Assembly (NCBI RefSeq): GCF_021018895.1
Contig: NC_079368.1
Location: 62,001 to 126,000 of the forward strand
DNA length: 64,000 nt
Direction: 5' to 3'
Source: Seriola aureovittata
Taxonomy: Eukaryota > Chordata > Actinopteri > Carangiformes > Carangidae
Position numbers and translations under genes: made by a program. Under the pieces are notes generated by a model, which had not been told where the DNA came from, made no database searches, and worked only from the letters and a program-made list of their open reading frames with translations. The first letter of the stretch is position 1, and each line of letters starts with the position of its first letter. Below, piece after piece: positions 22,965 to 34,549 of the stretch.

Positions 22965-24180
22965 CTATGGAGGAGTGGAGACATTGGCTTGAAGGGGCTA
23001 ACCATCCATTTATTGTCTGGACTGATCACAAGAACCTTGAATATATCAGATAGGCCAAGAGACTTAATTCTCGCCAGGCCAGGTGGGCTCTTTATTTTAA
23101 ACGGTTTTCTTTTTCCCTCTCTTACAGGCCGGGGTCCCGAAACGTCAAACCAGACGCCCTGTCTCGACTATTTGACCCCGAGCCTGTTGCCAAGGAACCA
23201 GAAACTATCCTCCCACTAACCTATGTGGTTGGAGGGGTGACTTGGCAGATAGAAAATGAGGTCAAGCAGGCTAATGGTGAGGCACCGCCACCTAGTGGGT
23301 GCCCAGAGAATCGTTTGTTTGTCCCGGTTGAGTTGTGCCCACAGGTGATCCACTGGGCCCACAGCTTGTTGCTTTCCTGCCATCCGGGAGTTCGGAGGAC
23401 AATGTTCACCATCTCTCGGAGGTTCTGGTGGCCATCCATGGAGCCGGAGGTCCGGGAGTACATACAGGCATGTTCAGTCTGCACCCGAAACAAGACGTCC
23501 TCCGGTTCACGTATGGGGCTCTTGCAGCCGCTCCCCATCCCCTCCAGACCATGGTCCGACATTTCCATGGACTTCGTCACGGGGCTCCCGGTCTCTCAAG
23601 GTAACACCACTGTCCTCACAGTGGTGGATAGATTTTCCAAGATGGCTAGGTTCATTGCTCTGCCGAAACTGCCCTCCACCAAGGAAACGGCGGAGATCAT
23701 GATGAACAATGTTTTCAGTATTCAGGGATTTCCCAAGGACATTGTCTCTGACCGGGGGCCCCAGTTTGCTTCCCGGTTCTGGAGGGAGTTCTGTCGACTC
23801 ATCGGAGCTAAGGCCAGCCTGACCTCAGGATACCACCTGGAGGCCAACGGCCAGACCGAACGCCTCAACCAGCAACTGGAAACCGGCCCCCGGTGTCTGG
23901 TCACCCAGAATCCCTCTTCCTGGAGCAAGCACCTGGTCTGGGTCGAGTATGCCCACAATTCACTACCCACCTCTGCCACAGGATTCTCACCATTTGAATG
24001 TGTATTTGGTTACCTGCCCCCTGTTTTTGCAGACAACGAGCCTGAGGTGTCAGTGCCCTCCGCCCATGCCGTGATTCGTCGCTGTCGTTGTATTTGGGCA
24101 GCCACCCGGCAGGTGTTAATTCGCCAAGGGGACTGGGTCAAGAAAGCTGCGCAAGAGACGACCCACCCCAGCCCATCAGC
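22950..24180 (+). pseudogene. RNase H end and integrase, chromovirus B
   Basis: After the frameshift: [24 protein letters not shown] (then a TAG at about 23052), and [15 protein letters not shown]. Integrase follows from about 23225: CSVCTRNKTSSG zinc cysteines, [25 protein letters not shown] and the ANGQTERLNQ segment, so the triad residues are visible. A second frameshift near 24150 separates the C-terminus. Confidence 0.92.
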
Positions 24181-24593
24181 CAGGTCAGAGGGTGTGGCTG
24201 TCCGCTAAAGATCTCCACCTCAGGGTCCCCTCCAGGAAGCTGGCGCCACGATTCGTTGGTCCGTTCCCCATCACCAAGATCATCGGTCCTGCGGAAGTCC
24301 GCCTTCGCCTGCCTCGATCCCTTCGTGTCCACCCTACCTTCCACGTGAGCAAGATCAAACCTGCAAAGGAGAATGCCACACCTCCGCTGCCACCTGAAGT
24401 GGTAGACGGCGGTCCAGTGTACAAGGTCAAGCAGTTGTTGGCGGTACGCAGCCGGGGCCAGGGTAGACAATACCTGGCAGACTGGGAGGGATATGGACCT
24501 GAGGAAAGACAATGGATCCCTTCCCGCTACATTGTAGACCTGAGCCTCATAGAGGACTTTCAAAGGGACCACCCTGAACAGCCTGGGCCGTAA
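24181..24593 (+). pseudogene. Integrase C-terminus and chromodomain, chromovirus B
   Basis: [20 protein letters not shown], the GPFPITKI block, [12 protein letters not shown], and a chromodomain-type end with [18 protein letters not shown]. The domain ends in a TAA immediately before the polypurine tract, so the chromodomain is the last part of pol. Compared with element A the R in LAPRF is intact. Confidence 0.92.
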
Positions 24594-24602
24594 GGGGGGT
24601 AC
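24592..24602 (+). other. Polypurine tract of chromovirus B
   Basis: AAGGGGGGTAC just before the 3' LTR. It overlaps the pol stop codon. Confidence 0.8.
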
Positions 24603-25323
24603 TGTCACGTGGTGAGGTCAAGTTGGGCTTTTGTCCTGTCTCCATGTTTTGTCATTTCCTGTTTTATTTTGAAAAGTAACTCTCCTCTCGTTTCAGGTCA
24701 CTTGCCCTTCCTCATGTGTCACTTGTCAGAGTGTCTTCCCTGATTCCTGATTGTGTCCACCTGTTTCCCATTGCCCTCATTTGTCTTATAGTCTGCGTCT
24801 CCCTTTGTCTTGTGCCAGAGTGTTTCGTTCCGTTCGTGCACCCCAGCCAGTCATCAAAGATTTTGCCTTGCCTTGCCTTGTCTATGCATTCTTTACCTCC
24901 ATGTGAGTGATTTTTTGTTGGTATTTCATAGTTTAGAGCCATCTGTTTTGTCAAGCAGTTTTTGTAGCTTCCTTTGGAGTGAATTTTTGTTCCATTTGTT
25001 TTTGCCTAGTTGTAATTGTAGAGCCTCTGTTTTTTGAGAGCGTTTTAGTTGGTCTTTATAGTATAGAGTTCATAGTGTTTAGCTTTTGTCTTCCTCCTTA
25101 AGTGATTTTCTGTTGGTTTATTCCTTTTTGTTTCTGCAGTCCCTCCATTTGGAGTGGTTTTTGTTTATTAGTTTTTTTCCCTGATAAATTTAGTCTTGTG
25201 TTGATAGTATAAATTCCATAGCTGGTTTATCTTGGTCACTCACAGCCGAGGTTAGAATATATTAATAAAGTCTGCCTATTGAACACTCTGCATCTGAGTA
25301 CTCTTTATAGTCCAGGCCTGACA
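24603..25323 (+). repeat. 3' LTR of chromovirus B
   Basis: Same ends as the 5' copy (TGTCACG..GGCCTGACA) with a TATA-like box and GCCAGAGTGT in the same places. The stretch near 25263 (ATTAATAAAG) carries the polyadenylation signal. Confidence 0.93.
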
Positions 25324-25770
25324 GATAGCAGTTTGCTGCCTTGTTCGAGGTCTCTTTGAACTGCTCTTTGTGTTTTGTTCCTCACTCTCAGTTTCAGGAA
25401 GAAATCCACAAGGAAGTAAAAGATCCCTTTGTAATGTTCGTGGTGGTCCTTCCTCCTTTTCCAGTTTTACAGAGTAGACAGGTAAGTCTCCCATTTGCTT
25501 GGTAACCACATATATTGTGGGCTCCCAGCGACCTGCCAGCTTATGTTTGTTGCGGAGACGAAGGTTACGGACAAGGAATCGATCCCCGGCAGCCAGTGTG
25601 GACTCTCTGACAACTCTATCAAATCGCCTCTTGTTCTTTTCTGCGATCTTGTGAGAGGCTAAGTCTATGGGTAACCTTGGTTGTCTCCCAAACATTAACT
25701 CATATGGGGAGAACCCAGTAACGTCACTCCTTGTGCATTTGTAAGCATGAGTGAGAGGTTTGACATGGTC
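25324..25770 (-). pseudogene. Pol after the integrase core, element C
   Basis: GFSPYELMFGRQPRLPIDL, then a missing linker (the frame runs directly into IAEKNKRRFD), then the RNLRLRNKHKLAGRWEP and LPVYSVKLEKEEGPPRTL segments of the integrase tail. It is cut by element B in the middle of RTRQQTAI. A TGA at about 25768-25770 separates it from the main frame. Confidence 0.85.
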
Positions 25771-28700
25771 TCACCACTGAGTCTTCTCTTTGTCTTTGAG
25801 AGTTCCTAACATGCTGAGGAGTGTTCGGTTATACCGCTCCACAGGGTTTCCCCTGGGATGGTACGGACTTGTTCTCACCTTGCGAATACCTGCGAATACA
25901 CATAGCTCTTTGATGGCATGAGACTCAAAGTCTCGGCCCTGATCGCTGTGCAGGCGTTCAGGGAACCCATAATGGACCAAGAAGTGTTCCCACAAGGTTT
26001 TAGCAACTGTACTAGCTTTCTGGTCTCTGGTAGGGATGGCTACAGCATATTTGGTAAAGTGATCCGTTATGACGAGGATGTCCTTAGTGTTGTGACTGTC
26101 TGGCTCTAGTGAAAGAAAGTCCATACAGACCAACTCCATTGGTCTTATAGATTGGATGTTTACTAGTGGAGCAGCCTTGTCAGGTTGAGTCTTTCGTCGA
26201 ACACATCGCTTACATGTTTTCACTTTCCTCTCCACATCTCCAGCCATCTTTGGCCAGTAGAATCGCGATCTGGTGAGGTCAAGTGTTCGTTCAATCCCTA
26301 AATGCCCCATATTGTCATGGAGATTTCTGAGTACAGTGGCCCGTAGGACATCTGGGAGTACTAACTGGAAAAGAGTTTGTCCTTCACACTCCTGTGTCCG
26401 GTATAACAGGCCTGTGTTCAAATGAAGCCGCTTCCACTCTCTCAGGATCGTCCGCTCTTCAGGATAATCTGCTGTTTGATCTGCAGGTAAGTTGTCAGAT
26501 TCAACCAACTTGATAACTCTGCTGATGACGGGATCTTCTCTTTGCAGCTTCATTAGGTCAGACTCATTGTATTGTACTGCTAGGATCCCATCCTGTGACT
26601 CACTTTCTTCAAAGACAGGAGGGATTGCATCTGCGTGAATGGTAAGCGATTCAACATAGCCGAAGAAGGGTGAGAGCTCTTGAACCTGCTTCATGGAATG
26701 TCTTTGACAAGCAGCTTTGACAGTCTCTGGAGTCACCAGCTCACATTTGTTCATGGATGTTAATAGCCGAGACGTGAACTGGTCAATCCTTTGGCTCTCT
26801 TCCTGCGATGTGGCATCATTTTCCAGCACACCATCTGCGTTTTGCTTACCAGCTCGATACTTGATATCAAAAGTGAATGTTGAGAGTGCAGCTAACCAAC
26901 GGTAGCTCACAGCATCAAGCTTGGCTGTGGTAAGTAGGTATGCCAGTGGATCTGTGATAACGGTGAAGACGTTTCTATACAGATAGTCATGAAACTTCTC
27001 TGTGATGGCCCATTTAAGGGCCAAGAATTCAAGTTTGCGTGCTGGATATTTTGCCTCGCTGCAGGAGAGTCCTCTACTGGCATAAGTGATCACATGCAGT
27101 TTCCCATCCTGCTCCTGATACAGAGCCGCTCCCAAGCCTGTCGTTCTGGCATCTGTGTGGAGCACATAAGGACCCTTAGGATCTGCATAACCAAGGACTG
27201 GGGACGATGTTAGCTTGTGTATGATCTCCTCAAAGGCTTGTTGACGCTCTTTTGGGATAAGGTATTTTCCATCACTGAAGCCAACCTTGACTCCCTTCCG
27301 TCGCGGTGGGTAGCCTGCGGTAAGGTTGGTCAAAGGCTTGACTATCCTTGAGTAATGCTTCACGAACCTCCGATAGTAACCAGAGAATCCGAGGAAGGAT
27401 TGGAGCTCCTTTAAGTTCTGTGGTCTCGGCCAGGTTTTCAAAGCTTGAACCTTTTCCGGGTCAGTTTTCACTCCATCACTGGACACAATGTGCCCCAAGT
27501 AATGCACCAAAGTCTGAAAGAACTTACATTTATCAAGTGAAAGTTTCAAGCCATATTCCCTGAGACGGCTGAGCACGTGGTTGAGCCTGGTCTCATGTTC
27601 TTCAAGAGTGTCCGAAAACACTATTAGGTCATCAAGAAAAACCAGGACTTCCTTTAGATGGATGTCACTCATGCATTTCTCCATGAGCCGTTGGAATGTG
27701 CTCGGTGCATTTGTGATTCCCTGGGGCATTCGGTTGAATCCAAAGGGGCACACAAAAGCGGTTTTATGCTTGTCACTTTCATTCATCTCAATCTGATAGT
27801 ATCCAGACTTCAGGTCCATCACTGAAAACCACTTGGATCCAGTTAGAGCGGAAAACGACTCCTGCAGGTTTGGCAATGCATAAGAGTCTTTTATTGTTTG
27901 CAGATTCAATTTTCTATAGTCCACGCATAGGCGCACATCGCCATTCTTCTTTCTCACCACCACAATTGGTGATGAAAATGGGGACTCTGATTCTCGGATT
28001 ACGCCTGTGTCAAGAAGGGTTTGGAGGTGCTTCTTGACAGCTTCATAATCCAGAGGATGAATAAGACAAGGTCTCTGTTTGATTGGTGTCTCGTCCTTCA
28101 GCTTGATGTGGTGCTGGATTCTGGTCGCATGCCCAAAGTCAAGGTCATGTTGTGCAAAGACGTCAGAGAAGGTACTGAGCTTCATTGTAACTCTTTCCTT
28201 CCACTCCTCAGGGAGCGAAGGGCCAAAGTCAAAGCTTTTCCCAGGACACTTTTCATCTGTTTGGTGAGTAGAGCACTCAACAACATGCTTCTGATCATTG
28301 AGGAGAACATCTGCGACAGTCAGGTCTGCGATGACACAATTGGTACGTAGAATGATGTCATGCTCTGTTTCATTTCTAAGGAGAACAGGCAGCTTGTTGG
28401 AGCCATGCTCTGGCAAGGAAATGAGACAACAGTCTTCAAACACACCGCCTGGCAAAGTTGATCTGGATGGTTGCTCTAACAGGCCATATTTCTCTGTGTT
28501 AACTGGGTTGACACACGGACAGCCTTCAAGCAGCACTTTTTCTTTCGCTGGGAGGACTTCTTGTTCTCTCCCTCTGAGCTTCACAAAGCCAAGTTCTCCA
28601 CTTGTCGCTTGCTTTTGTCTCAGTTGAAGTGTGCGAAGGACATGTGTATAGCCATGACAAGGTGAGTTTTGGGGAAATGACAATCCATCACAACACTGAT

Positions 28701-29226
28701 CATAAAGGGGGTCTAAAGTGTTGGTGCCAATTAACAGTGGGACACCACTGTTGAAACGCAGATCAGGAACGATCAAAGCCAAGGTTGACATTTCAGGCTC
28801 AGACTCAAGGAGAGCTTTAGGGAACTTGAGGTCAACCTCAACATATCCCAGGTAAGGAACAGGTTGGCCATTTGCTCCCTCTACTTCAAGGATATCACTG
28901 ATGGGTTTAATAGGATGATCAGAGAGATGGGTCTGATACTTGGCTTCCATTTGCCCCTCAATGGAAGCCCGTTCTAGTTTAACTGGGGAGCCATTCTGGG
29001 CTTCCCAAGCGCGCTGCTTCTCCCTGAGCTCCGCTTTCTTGGCCTGTATAAGGGTGGGATTAGGCATGTTGCTGCATGTGGATGCAATGTGGCCCTCCTC
29101 ACCACATTTGAAGCAATACCATGGCTTTGGTTTCACCGTTTCAGTCATTTGTTGAAGCTGTCCCTCCGGCTGGGTATTTTTAATCTTTTGTTTCTGTTTT
29201 GTACTTACTGTTACTTTCTTTTTCAC
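25771..29226 (-). pseudogene. Main pol of element C, 1151 codons
   Basis: The longest open frame in the window. Order: zinc knuckle CFKCGEEGHIASTC (residues about 38-51), protease region (EVEGANGQPVPYLGYVEV), RT (VRKKNGDVRLCVDYRKLN, FSVMDLKSGYYQIEM, catalytic VFLDDLIVFS), RNase H (HTDARTTGLGAALYQ), integrase zinc domain (HLGIERTLDLTRSRFYW, CKRCVRRK) and core (MDFLSLEPDSHNTKDI, HSDQGRDFES, HPRGNPVERYNRTL). The D-S/T-G active site expected just before EVEGANGQ is absent: residues run from the LERASIEGQ region straight to HLSDHPIKP. So the protease is dead although the frame is open. The first residues overlap the gag end. Confidence 0.9.
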
Positions 29227-30650
29227 AGGCTTCTCTGAGCTGCATATTCTGAGTTTTGGCCGTCTGAACTTGAAGTTCAGCGATCTGCTTTTGGATGTCT
29301 TTGGTCATAGCTAAGAAGGTTTGCTCAGTTTCCTGTGGCATGCTAATGTCCTCTGTGTAGGACACGTTTACATATTTGACATGGCTTTTGGCTTGATGAA
29401 CCCGAGGTGCTGCTTCATTCTGCTAGCTTTATTAGCCTGTTTGTCTTCCTCAGTTCGCAGTAAGAGAAGAAGCTCTGCGAAAGATGGCGGCTTCCCCTTG
29501 AGCTGTTCAAGTTGAAGACAGGTGATCAGAATACTGTTCCAACATCCTTGACAAAATTGTTTGAGGAGTTGTTAGTCAGCATTGTGAGCAGCAATCCCAC
29601 CTTTATTGATCACATGACTTAATGCTGTGTGTAACCGCTGCAAGTAATCTGATACTTTCTCCCCAGCATTTTGATTGTTGTTCAAGAATCGTGCAAAGAG
29701 CTCATCCCCATCCTCAACAGTGGCATAAACAGAATCAAGTAAAGTCAAGTACTGGTTTGGTGAGGCTTGGGACCCTAATGACTTGATCATGTTTGCTGCT
29801 GGGGTTGAAAGGCTTTCAACAATTTTCCTTACCACTTGGGAGTCAGGGATTGATGGATCATTCAAGCAGAACTTGACACTGTTGTGTTGTGTCGTAGTCG
29901 ACCTCGAAGCATGGCTGAGGAAATTGCCCAGAAAACTGTTTCAGCTTACATGGAGAATGAAGGTGAGCTGCAAGTTCACTGCTCTCGACAATATGCTCAA
30001 CCACAACACGTTGCACTTCTGGGGTGCTGAGTTGATCTGAAGGTAAGTGGAAAGTGCTGGTTCTTTTCCCTCTTGGAGAAAGGAGATCTCTTACCTCAGT
30101 GCCCATCTGGGGTCTATAGGAGGCCTGACTCACCTCAATGGGGGCCTTGACAAAGCTAAGGGCAGCAGCTTGAATATCACTTTGTGTAGGAGGTGGCTCA
30201 CTTTCTACAGTGTCTTCACTGTTTTCAACTGGGGTCTCAGTTCTAATGGATTCACTAATCCTAGCCAGCTCCTCATGGAGGATATCTCCAAACTCCCTGC
30301 CGCTCAACTTGGCTAAGTCTCTCAACCCAGAAAGGTAAGTATTTGTTGTACTGGTGCCTACATCACTAGAGTAAACACTAGCAAGGCTCTGAACATGATG
30401 GATAATAACTTCAGGTTTGGTAGTACATGGTCTTCGATAAGGTAAGATATCGGTTTCAAGTGCTTTTACAGCAGCACTATACTCAAACTGTATGATTACC
30501 TGGGTGTCAGAATCTGTGGTAAGTACTTCAATTATTCTAGTAATTGACCCATATTCCCTGAGAAAGTGAAAGATCTCATTGTCAATCTCTGTGTTAGTTA
30601 AACCGCTAACTAAGTCAGCATTAGGAATATTGACACCTTTTTGTCACAAC
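29180..30650 (-). pseudogene. PNMA-like gag of element C
   Basis: Minus-strand frames from about 30650: an N-terminal RRM-like part (TRIIEVLTTDSDTQVIIQFEY), a linker (LAKLSGREFGDILHEELARI), then the capsid-like part with VRKIVESLSTPAANMIKSLG, LLDSVYATVEDGDELFARFL and LLKQFCQGCWNSILITCLQL. This layout recalls vertebrate PNMA proteins, which derive from Gypsy gag. Frames change at about 29860, 29570 and 29370, and a stop at about 30648 leaves no ATG start, so gag is broken. Confidence 0.82.
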
Positions 30651-30836
30651 AATGTTCATGTTTAACCAAGGTAAGTATGAAATGTCAATGAACTTGAAAA
30701 TGAAATGAATCAATAAAATCAAAATGTCATAAATGTTAAGTTATCTTTCAAATACACTCAATTACTCAAAAGGTGTCAATTTAATTTAATTACAAATGGA
30801 AATTTAGGAATCAAATTTCTCCCTCCTGGCTGGCTC
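30651..30836. other. Leader or flank between element C and chromovirus D/E
   Basis: AT-rich DNA without a coding frame; it may be the 5' leader of element C. Element D/E is inserted at its right edge. Confidence 0.4.
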
Positions 30837-31374
30837 TGTCATGATGGATGGAGGTCTGGACCCACAATGCAGACAAGACACTGATTTGCTGTAGAAAACA
30901 CAATTGTTTATTACACAAAGGTAGGAGCGGCTGGAGCAGGGCAGGGGTTGCTGGATCTTGGAAGGGTAGCTGGGCTGCTGGGCCTTGGAAGGGTAGCTTG
31001 GCTGCTGGGGCTCGGAAGGGTAGCTTGGCTGCTGGGGCTTGGAAGGGTAGCTGGGCTGCTGAGGTTTGGAAGGGTGGTGGCAGAAGCAGGACCTGGAAAC
31101 AAGGGGAAAAAACACAGTCAGGAACGGAGCTATAAAGCTAGCAAGAGAACTAAAGAATGAGACACTGACTATTCTCTGAGCCGATATACTATACCACTTA
31201 GGTAAGCTGACAATCTGGCGAAGAGCTGTGAACTGGACCAGGGTTTTATGCAGACTGGAGTGAAGGTGACTTGATTGCAGATGGCTGGCAGGTGGCTTGA
31301 TTACTGACAGCTGGCAGGTGTGTGGTGACTTCAGCTCCGCACAGCTCCAGACAGACAAACACTAGGATCCTGAC
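30837..31374 (-). repeat. 3' LTR of chromovirus D/E
   Basis: 538 bp, TGTCAGGATCC..CATGACA on the minus strand. It carries five tandem 27-bp units (see next entry), a CATAAAACCC promoter-like box and GCCAGATTGTCA about 30 bp downstream of it, corresponding to the transcript start. The 184-codon minus frame over it is not a gene. Confidence 0.9.
30946..31079 (-). repeat. 27-bp minisatellite inside the LTR
   Basis: Five units of the type GGGCTGCTGGGGCTTGGAAG.. in the 3' LTR; only two units are in the 5' LTR (44283-44334). The extra units are in one LTR only, so they changed after insertion. Confidence 0.88.
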
Positions 31375-31392
31375 AGTACCCCCCCCTTAATG
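31375..31392 (-). other. Polypurine tract of chromovirus D/E
   Basis: Minus-strand AAGGGGGGGGTAC before the LTR, as in element B. Confidence 0.8.
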
Positions 31393-32032
31393 GGAGCCCC
31401 CTGGCGACCCCCAGGCTTGGCAGGATGAGCTCTATGAAACTCCCTCACCATATCAGGGTCCAATATGAGGGACCGAGAGATCCAAGACCGCTCCTCTGGT
31501 CCATACCCCTCCCAATCGACCAAGTATTGCAGCCCCCGGCCCCTGCGGCAAACATCCAGGAGCCTGCGCACCGTAAACACCACATGATCATCAATGAGCC
31601 GGGGGGAGGAGGGGGAATGGCTGGAGGGCAAAGGTCACTGCTGTGGACAGGCTTTAACTGGAAAACATGAAAAGTGGGGTGGATACGGAGGGATTTGGGG
31701 AGCTCAAGGCGGACAGCAGAGGGATTGATTATCCTTACAATCTTGAATGGACCAAGGTAATGAGGAGACAGCTTCCAGGAATCGGTCTTGAGTGGAATAT
31801 TTCTAGAAGATAGCCAAACTGACTGACCTGTGTGATATTGGGGAGCTGGGACACGGTGTTGGTCAGCTGCTTGTTTGTTCTTGGCAGAGGTTTGGAGGAG
31901 AATGGTTCGGGTCTTCTTCCAGATGTTTTGGCAACGACAGAGATGATGCTGGATAGAGGGAACTGAAAGCTCCTCTTCTAGAGAGGGAAACAGAGGAGGT
32001 TGATATCCAAGGGAAGCTTCAAAAGGTGACAT
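31375..32032 (-). pseudogene. Integrase C-terminus and chromodomain, chromovirus D/E
   Basis: [32 protein letters not shown] and the chromodomain end [16 protein letters not shown] frameshift near 31580 separates the two. Upstream it has the integrase-tail [20 protein letters not shown]. Confidence 0.88.
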
Positions 32033-32620
32033 ACCTGAGGCAGAGCTGACAAGGAATTATGAGCGTATTCGATCCATGGGAGGAATGAGGTCCAAGCAGA
32101 GGGGTTGGATGCGGTGATACAGCGAAGAGAGGTCTCCAAATCTTGGTTGGCCCATTCTGTTTGTCCGTTGGTCTGGGGGTGATAACCAGAGGTTAAACTG
32201 ACAGTGGCACCCAGGCCCCGACAGAAAGCTTGCCATACCTGCGATGTGAACTGGGGCCCTTGGTCAGAAACAATGTCTGTAGGAATAGCATGCAGGCGAA
32301 ATACATGGGTGGTAAGTAATTCTGCAGTCTCCTTAGCTGAGGGCAGTTTGGGGATGGCAATGAAGTGTGCAGCCTTGGAGAAGCGGTCAACTATAGTAAG
32401 TATGGCGGTATTACCATGGGAAGCTGGGAGGCCTGTGACAAAGTCAACAGCAATGTTGGACCATGGGCGACCAGGAACAGGTAGAGCACGGAGCAGGCCA
32501 GCAGGGGGTGAGTGTGCTGCTTTGTCCCGGGCACAGATGGAGCAGGCCTGGACATAGTCTTGGGTGTCCCTGTCCATTGTTGGCCACCAGAAATGGCGCT
32601 TGAGGAGGGATAGGGTTCAG
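31978..32620 (-). pseudogene. Integrase zinc domain and core, chromovirus D/E
   Basis: [11 protein letters not shown] cysteines, [31 protein letters not shown] and [12 protein letters not shown] give the core with the acidic residues visible. A stop near 32617 and a frame change near 32040 mark the borders. Confidence 0.9.
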
Positions 32621-33535
32621 TTGATTCCCGCATGACAAGAGAATTTACTGGCATGCACCCATTGAAGAGCGGAAGACCGGACAGAATCAGGGACGAATAG
32701 ACGGTTAAGGGGACCTCCACCAGGGTCTGGTTGAGTGCGTTGTGCTTCCTGGATCTGGGACTCAATCTCCCAGGTAATGGGAGCCACCACCTGGGAGGCT
32801 GGCAGCATGTTCTCAGGTTCAGTGGGGGTCTCCTCAGCGCTAAACTGCCATGACAGGGCATCAGGCTTAATGTTGCGGGAGCCAGGACGGTAAGTTAGTG
32901 TGAGGTTGAAACGGCTGAAGAAGAGGGACCAGCGGGCGTTGAGACTCTTAGCCGACTGGATGTAGGCCAGGTTTTTGTGGTCAGTCCAGACCACAAACGG
33001 CAGTTTGGATCCCTCTAGCCAATGTCGCCATTCTTCCAGTGCCATCTTCACTGCCAGCAACTCCCGATTCCCCACATCGTAGTTCCTCTCTGCAGGGGTC
33101 AACCGTCTGGAGAAATAGGCACAGGGATGGAGCTGTCTGCTTACTGTCCGGCTCTCGTCTCTGGGACAAAACTGCCCCAACGCCAGTCTCCGACGCATCC
33201 ACTTCGACGATGAATTGCAGTGCGGGATTGGGATGGACAAGGACTGATGCTGAGGTGAACAGCTGTTTCAGCTTGGAGAAGGCTGAGTCCGCTTTGGGGG
33301 TCCAACAGAACTGTACAGAAGGGGAGGTGAGGCAAGTTAGAGGAGCAACCACATGGCTGTAATCCCGGATGAATCGTCTATAGAAATTTGCAAACCCCAA
33401 AAACCTCTGACGCTGCTTCCTGTTTTCTGGAACTGGCCACTCTGCCACCACTCTCACCTTCTCCAGATCAGTCCTACGTTGTCCCTCCTCAATAATGAAG
33501 CCCAAAAAAACTGACCTTCTTGGCATGAAAGTCAC
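32617..33535 (-). pseudogene. RT connection and RNase H, chromovirus D/E
   Basis: [40 protein letters not shown], then in the next frame [29 protein letters not shown] and the linker [13 protein letters not shown]. One frameshift lies near 33190. Confidence 0.9.
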
Positions 33536-34304
33536 ACTTCTCCGCCTTGACGAATAACTTGTTCTCCAACAACCTTTGTAAAACGAGATGGACGTGATCC
33601 TGGTGTTCCTCTAGGGACTGAGAAAAAATGAGAATGTCATCCAAATAAACATACACAAATTGATTCAGAAAGTCTCTCAGAACATCATTAATGAGGGCTT
33701 GAAATACGGCTGGGGCGTTGGTAAGGCCGAAAGGCATTACTAAATACTCAAAGTGCCCTAAAGGGGTGTTAAAAGCCGTCTTCCACTCGTCCCCCTCCTT
33801 AATTCTCACCAAATGATAGGCATTACGGAGATCCAGCTTAGAGAAAACAGTGGCTCCTTGTAGGGGGGTGAAAGCTGCGTCAATCAGAGGTAGGGGGTAT
33901 TTATTCTTTACAGTTATATTATTCAGGCCACCATAATCAATACAGGGTCTCAGACTAGCATCTTTCTTGGACACAAAGAAAAACCCAGCGGCCACCGGAG
34001 AAGAAGAAGGCCGAATTATCCCAGCTGCAAGGGAGTCTCTGATGTATGTTTCCATTGCGTCATGTTCAGGCTTAGACACGTTGTAGAGACGACTGGAGGG
34101 CAATGGAGCACCAGGGAGCAAGTCGATGGAACAGTCGTAGGGTCTGTGAGGTGGGAGGGAGAGTGCTTTGTCCTTACTGAATACCTCTCTCAGGTCATGG
34201 TAAACCTCTGGGACTTTGGAGAGGTCAGGCATATCAGGAGGAGGATCTAGAGAGAGGGGGACAAAGCAGATTGCAGACAGGTTGCATGACAGAATGAACT
34301 CCAC
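33489..34304 (-). pseudogene. Reverse transcriptase, chromovirus D/E
   Basis: A 271-codon frame with [66 protein letters not shown] and the intact catalytic YLDDILIFS. Of the chromovirus RTs here this one and that of element B keep both catalytic aspartates. It ends in a frameshift at FFGLHY, where a G run (FLGF in other copies) is altered. Confidence 0.92.
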
Positions 34305-34549
34305 TCAGAAACTCTCCCCTTGGCCCAATCAATGAGGGGGTTGTGTTTTGCTAACCAGGGGTGACCCAGAATTAATGCAGTGGAGGGAGCAGAAATGTTG
34401 TTAAACTGAATAATCTCTCTGTGGTTACCAGACAGGATGAGTGTGAGTGGTTCTGTCAAGTGAGTAACCCGAGCCAGCAGGCGTCTATCCACAGCCAGCG
34501 CTGTCCAGGGTTCTCACCAAAGGCTCCAACCTAATGCCCGCCTGCACTG
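34247..34549 (-). pseudogene. Protease C-terminal part, chromovirus D/E
   Basis: QAGIRLEPLVRTL, then (after one frame change near 34500) LARVTHLTEPLTLILSGNH and ALILGHPWLAKHNPLIDW. The active-site half is 7.7 kb away at 42277-42420. Confidence 0.82.

Larger units (their letters stand above)
20446..25323 (+). mobile_element. Chromovirus B (Ty3/Gypsy, Tf1/sushi type)
   Basis: A plus-strand element with two LTRs (726 and 721 bp), a primer site, gag, pol with chromodomain and a polypurine tract. The flanks GATAG at 20441-20445 and 25324-25328 form the target duplication. About 1 kb spanning the gag C-terminus, zinc knuckle and protease is deleted, and pol has frameshifts in RNase H and after the integrase. 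Confidence 0.95.
19214..30650 (-). mobile_element. Element C: Ty3/Gypsy with PNMA-like gag, split by chromovirus B
   Basis: On the minus strand: gag of the paraneoplastic-Ma type (30650-29200), zinc knuckle, long pol (29226-25771), pol tail, then after 4.9 kb of inserted element B the tail continues at 20445 and ends in a polypurine tract and a 431-bp 3' LTR. The 5' LTR is not present in the window. Removing element B and one GATAG copy rejoins the frame exactly. Confidence 0.9.

Noticed and set aside
19214..30650. Endogenous retrovirus with envelope
   Set aside because: No envelope-like frame (signal peptide, fusion segment, membrane anchor) was found in any of the LTR elements.
30946..31079. 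CRISPR-like regular repeats
   Set aside because: Units are contiguous without unique spacers, and the setting is a eukaryotic LTR.
30804..31358. 184-codon frame with repeated PSKPQQPSYP units
   Set aside because: It covers the LTR of chromovirus D/E; the repeats are the 27-bp minisatellite, and the other LTR breaks the pattern.
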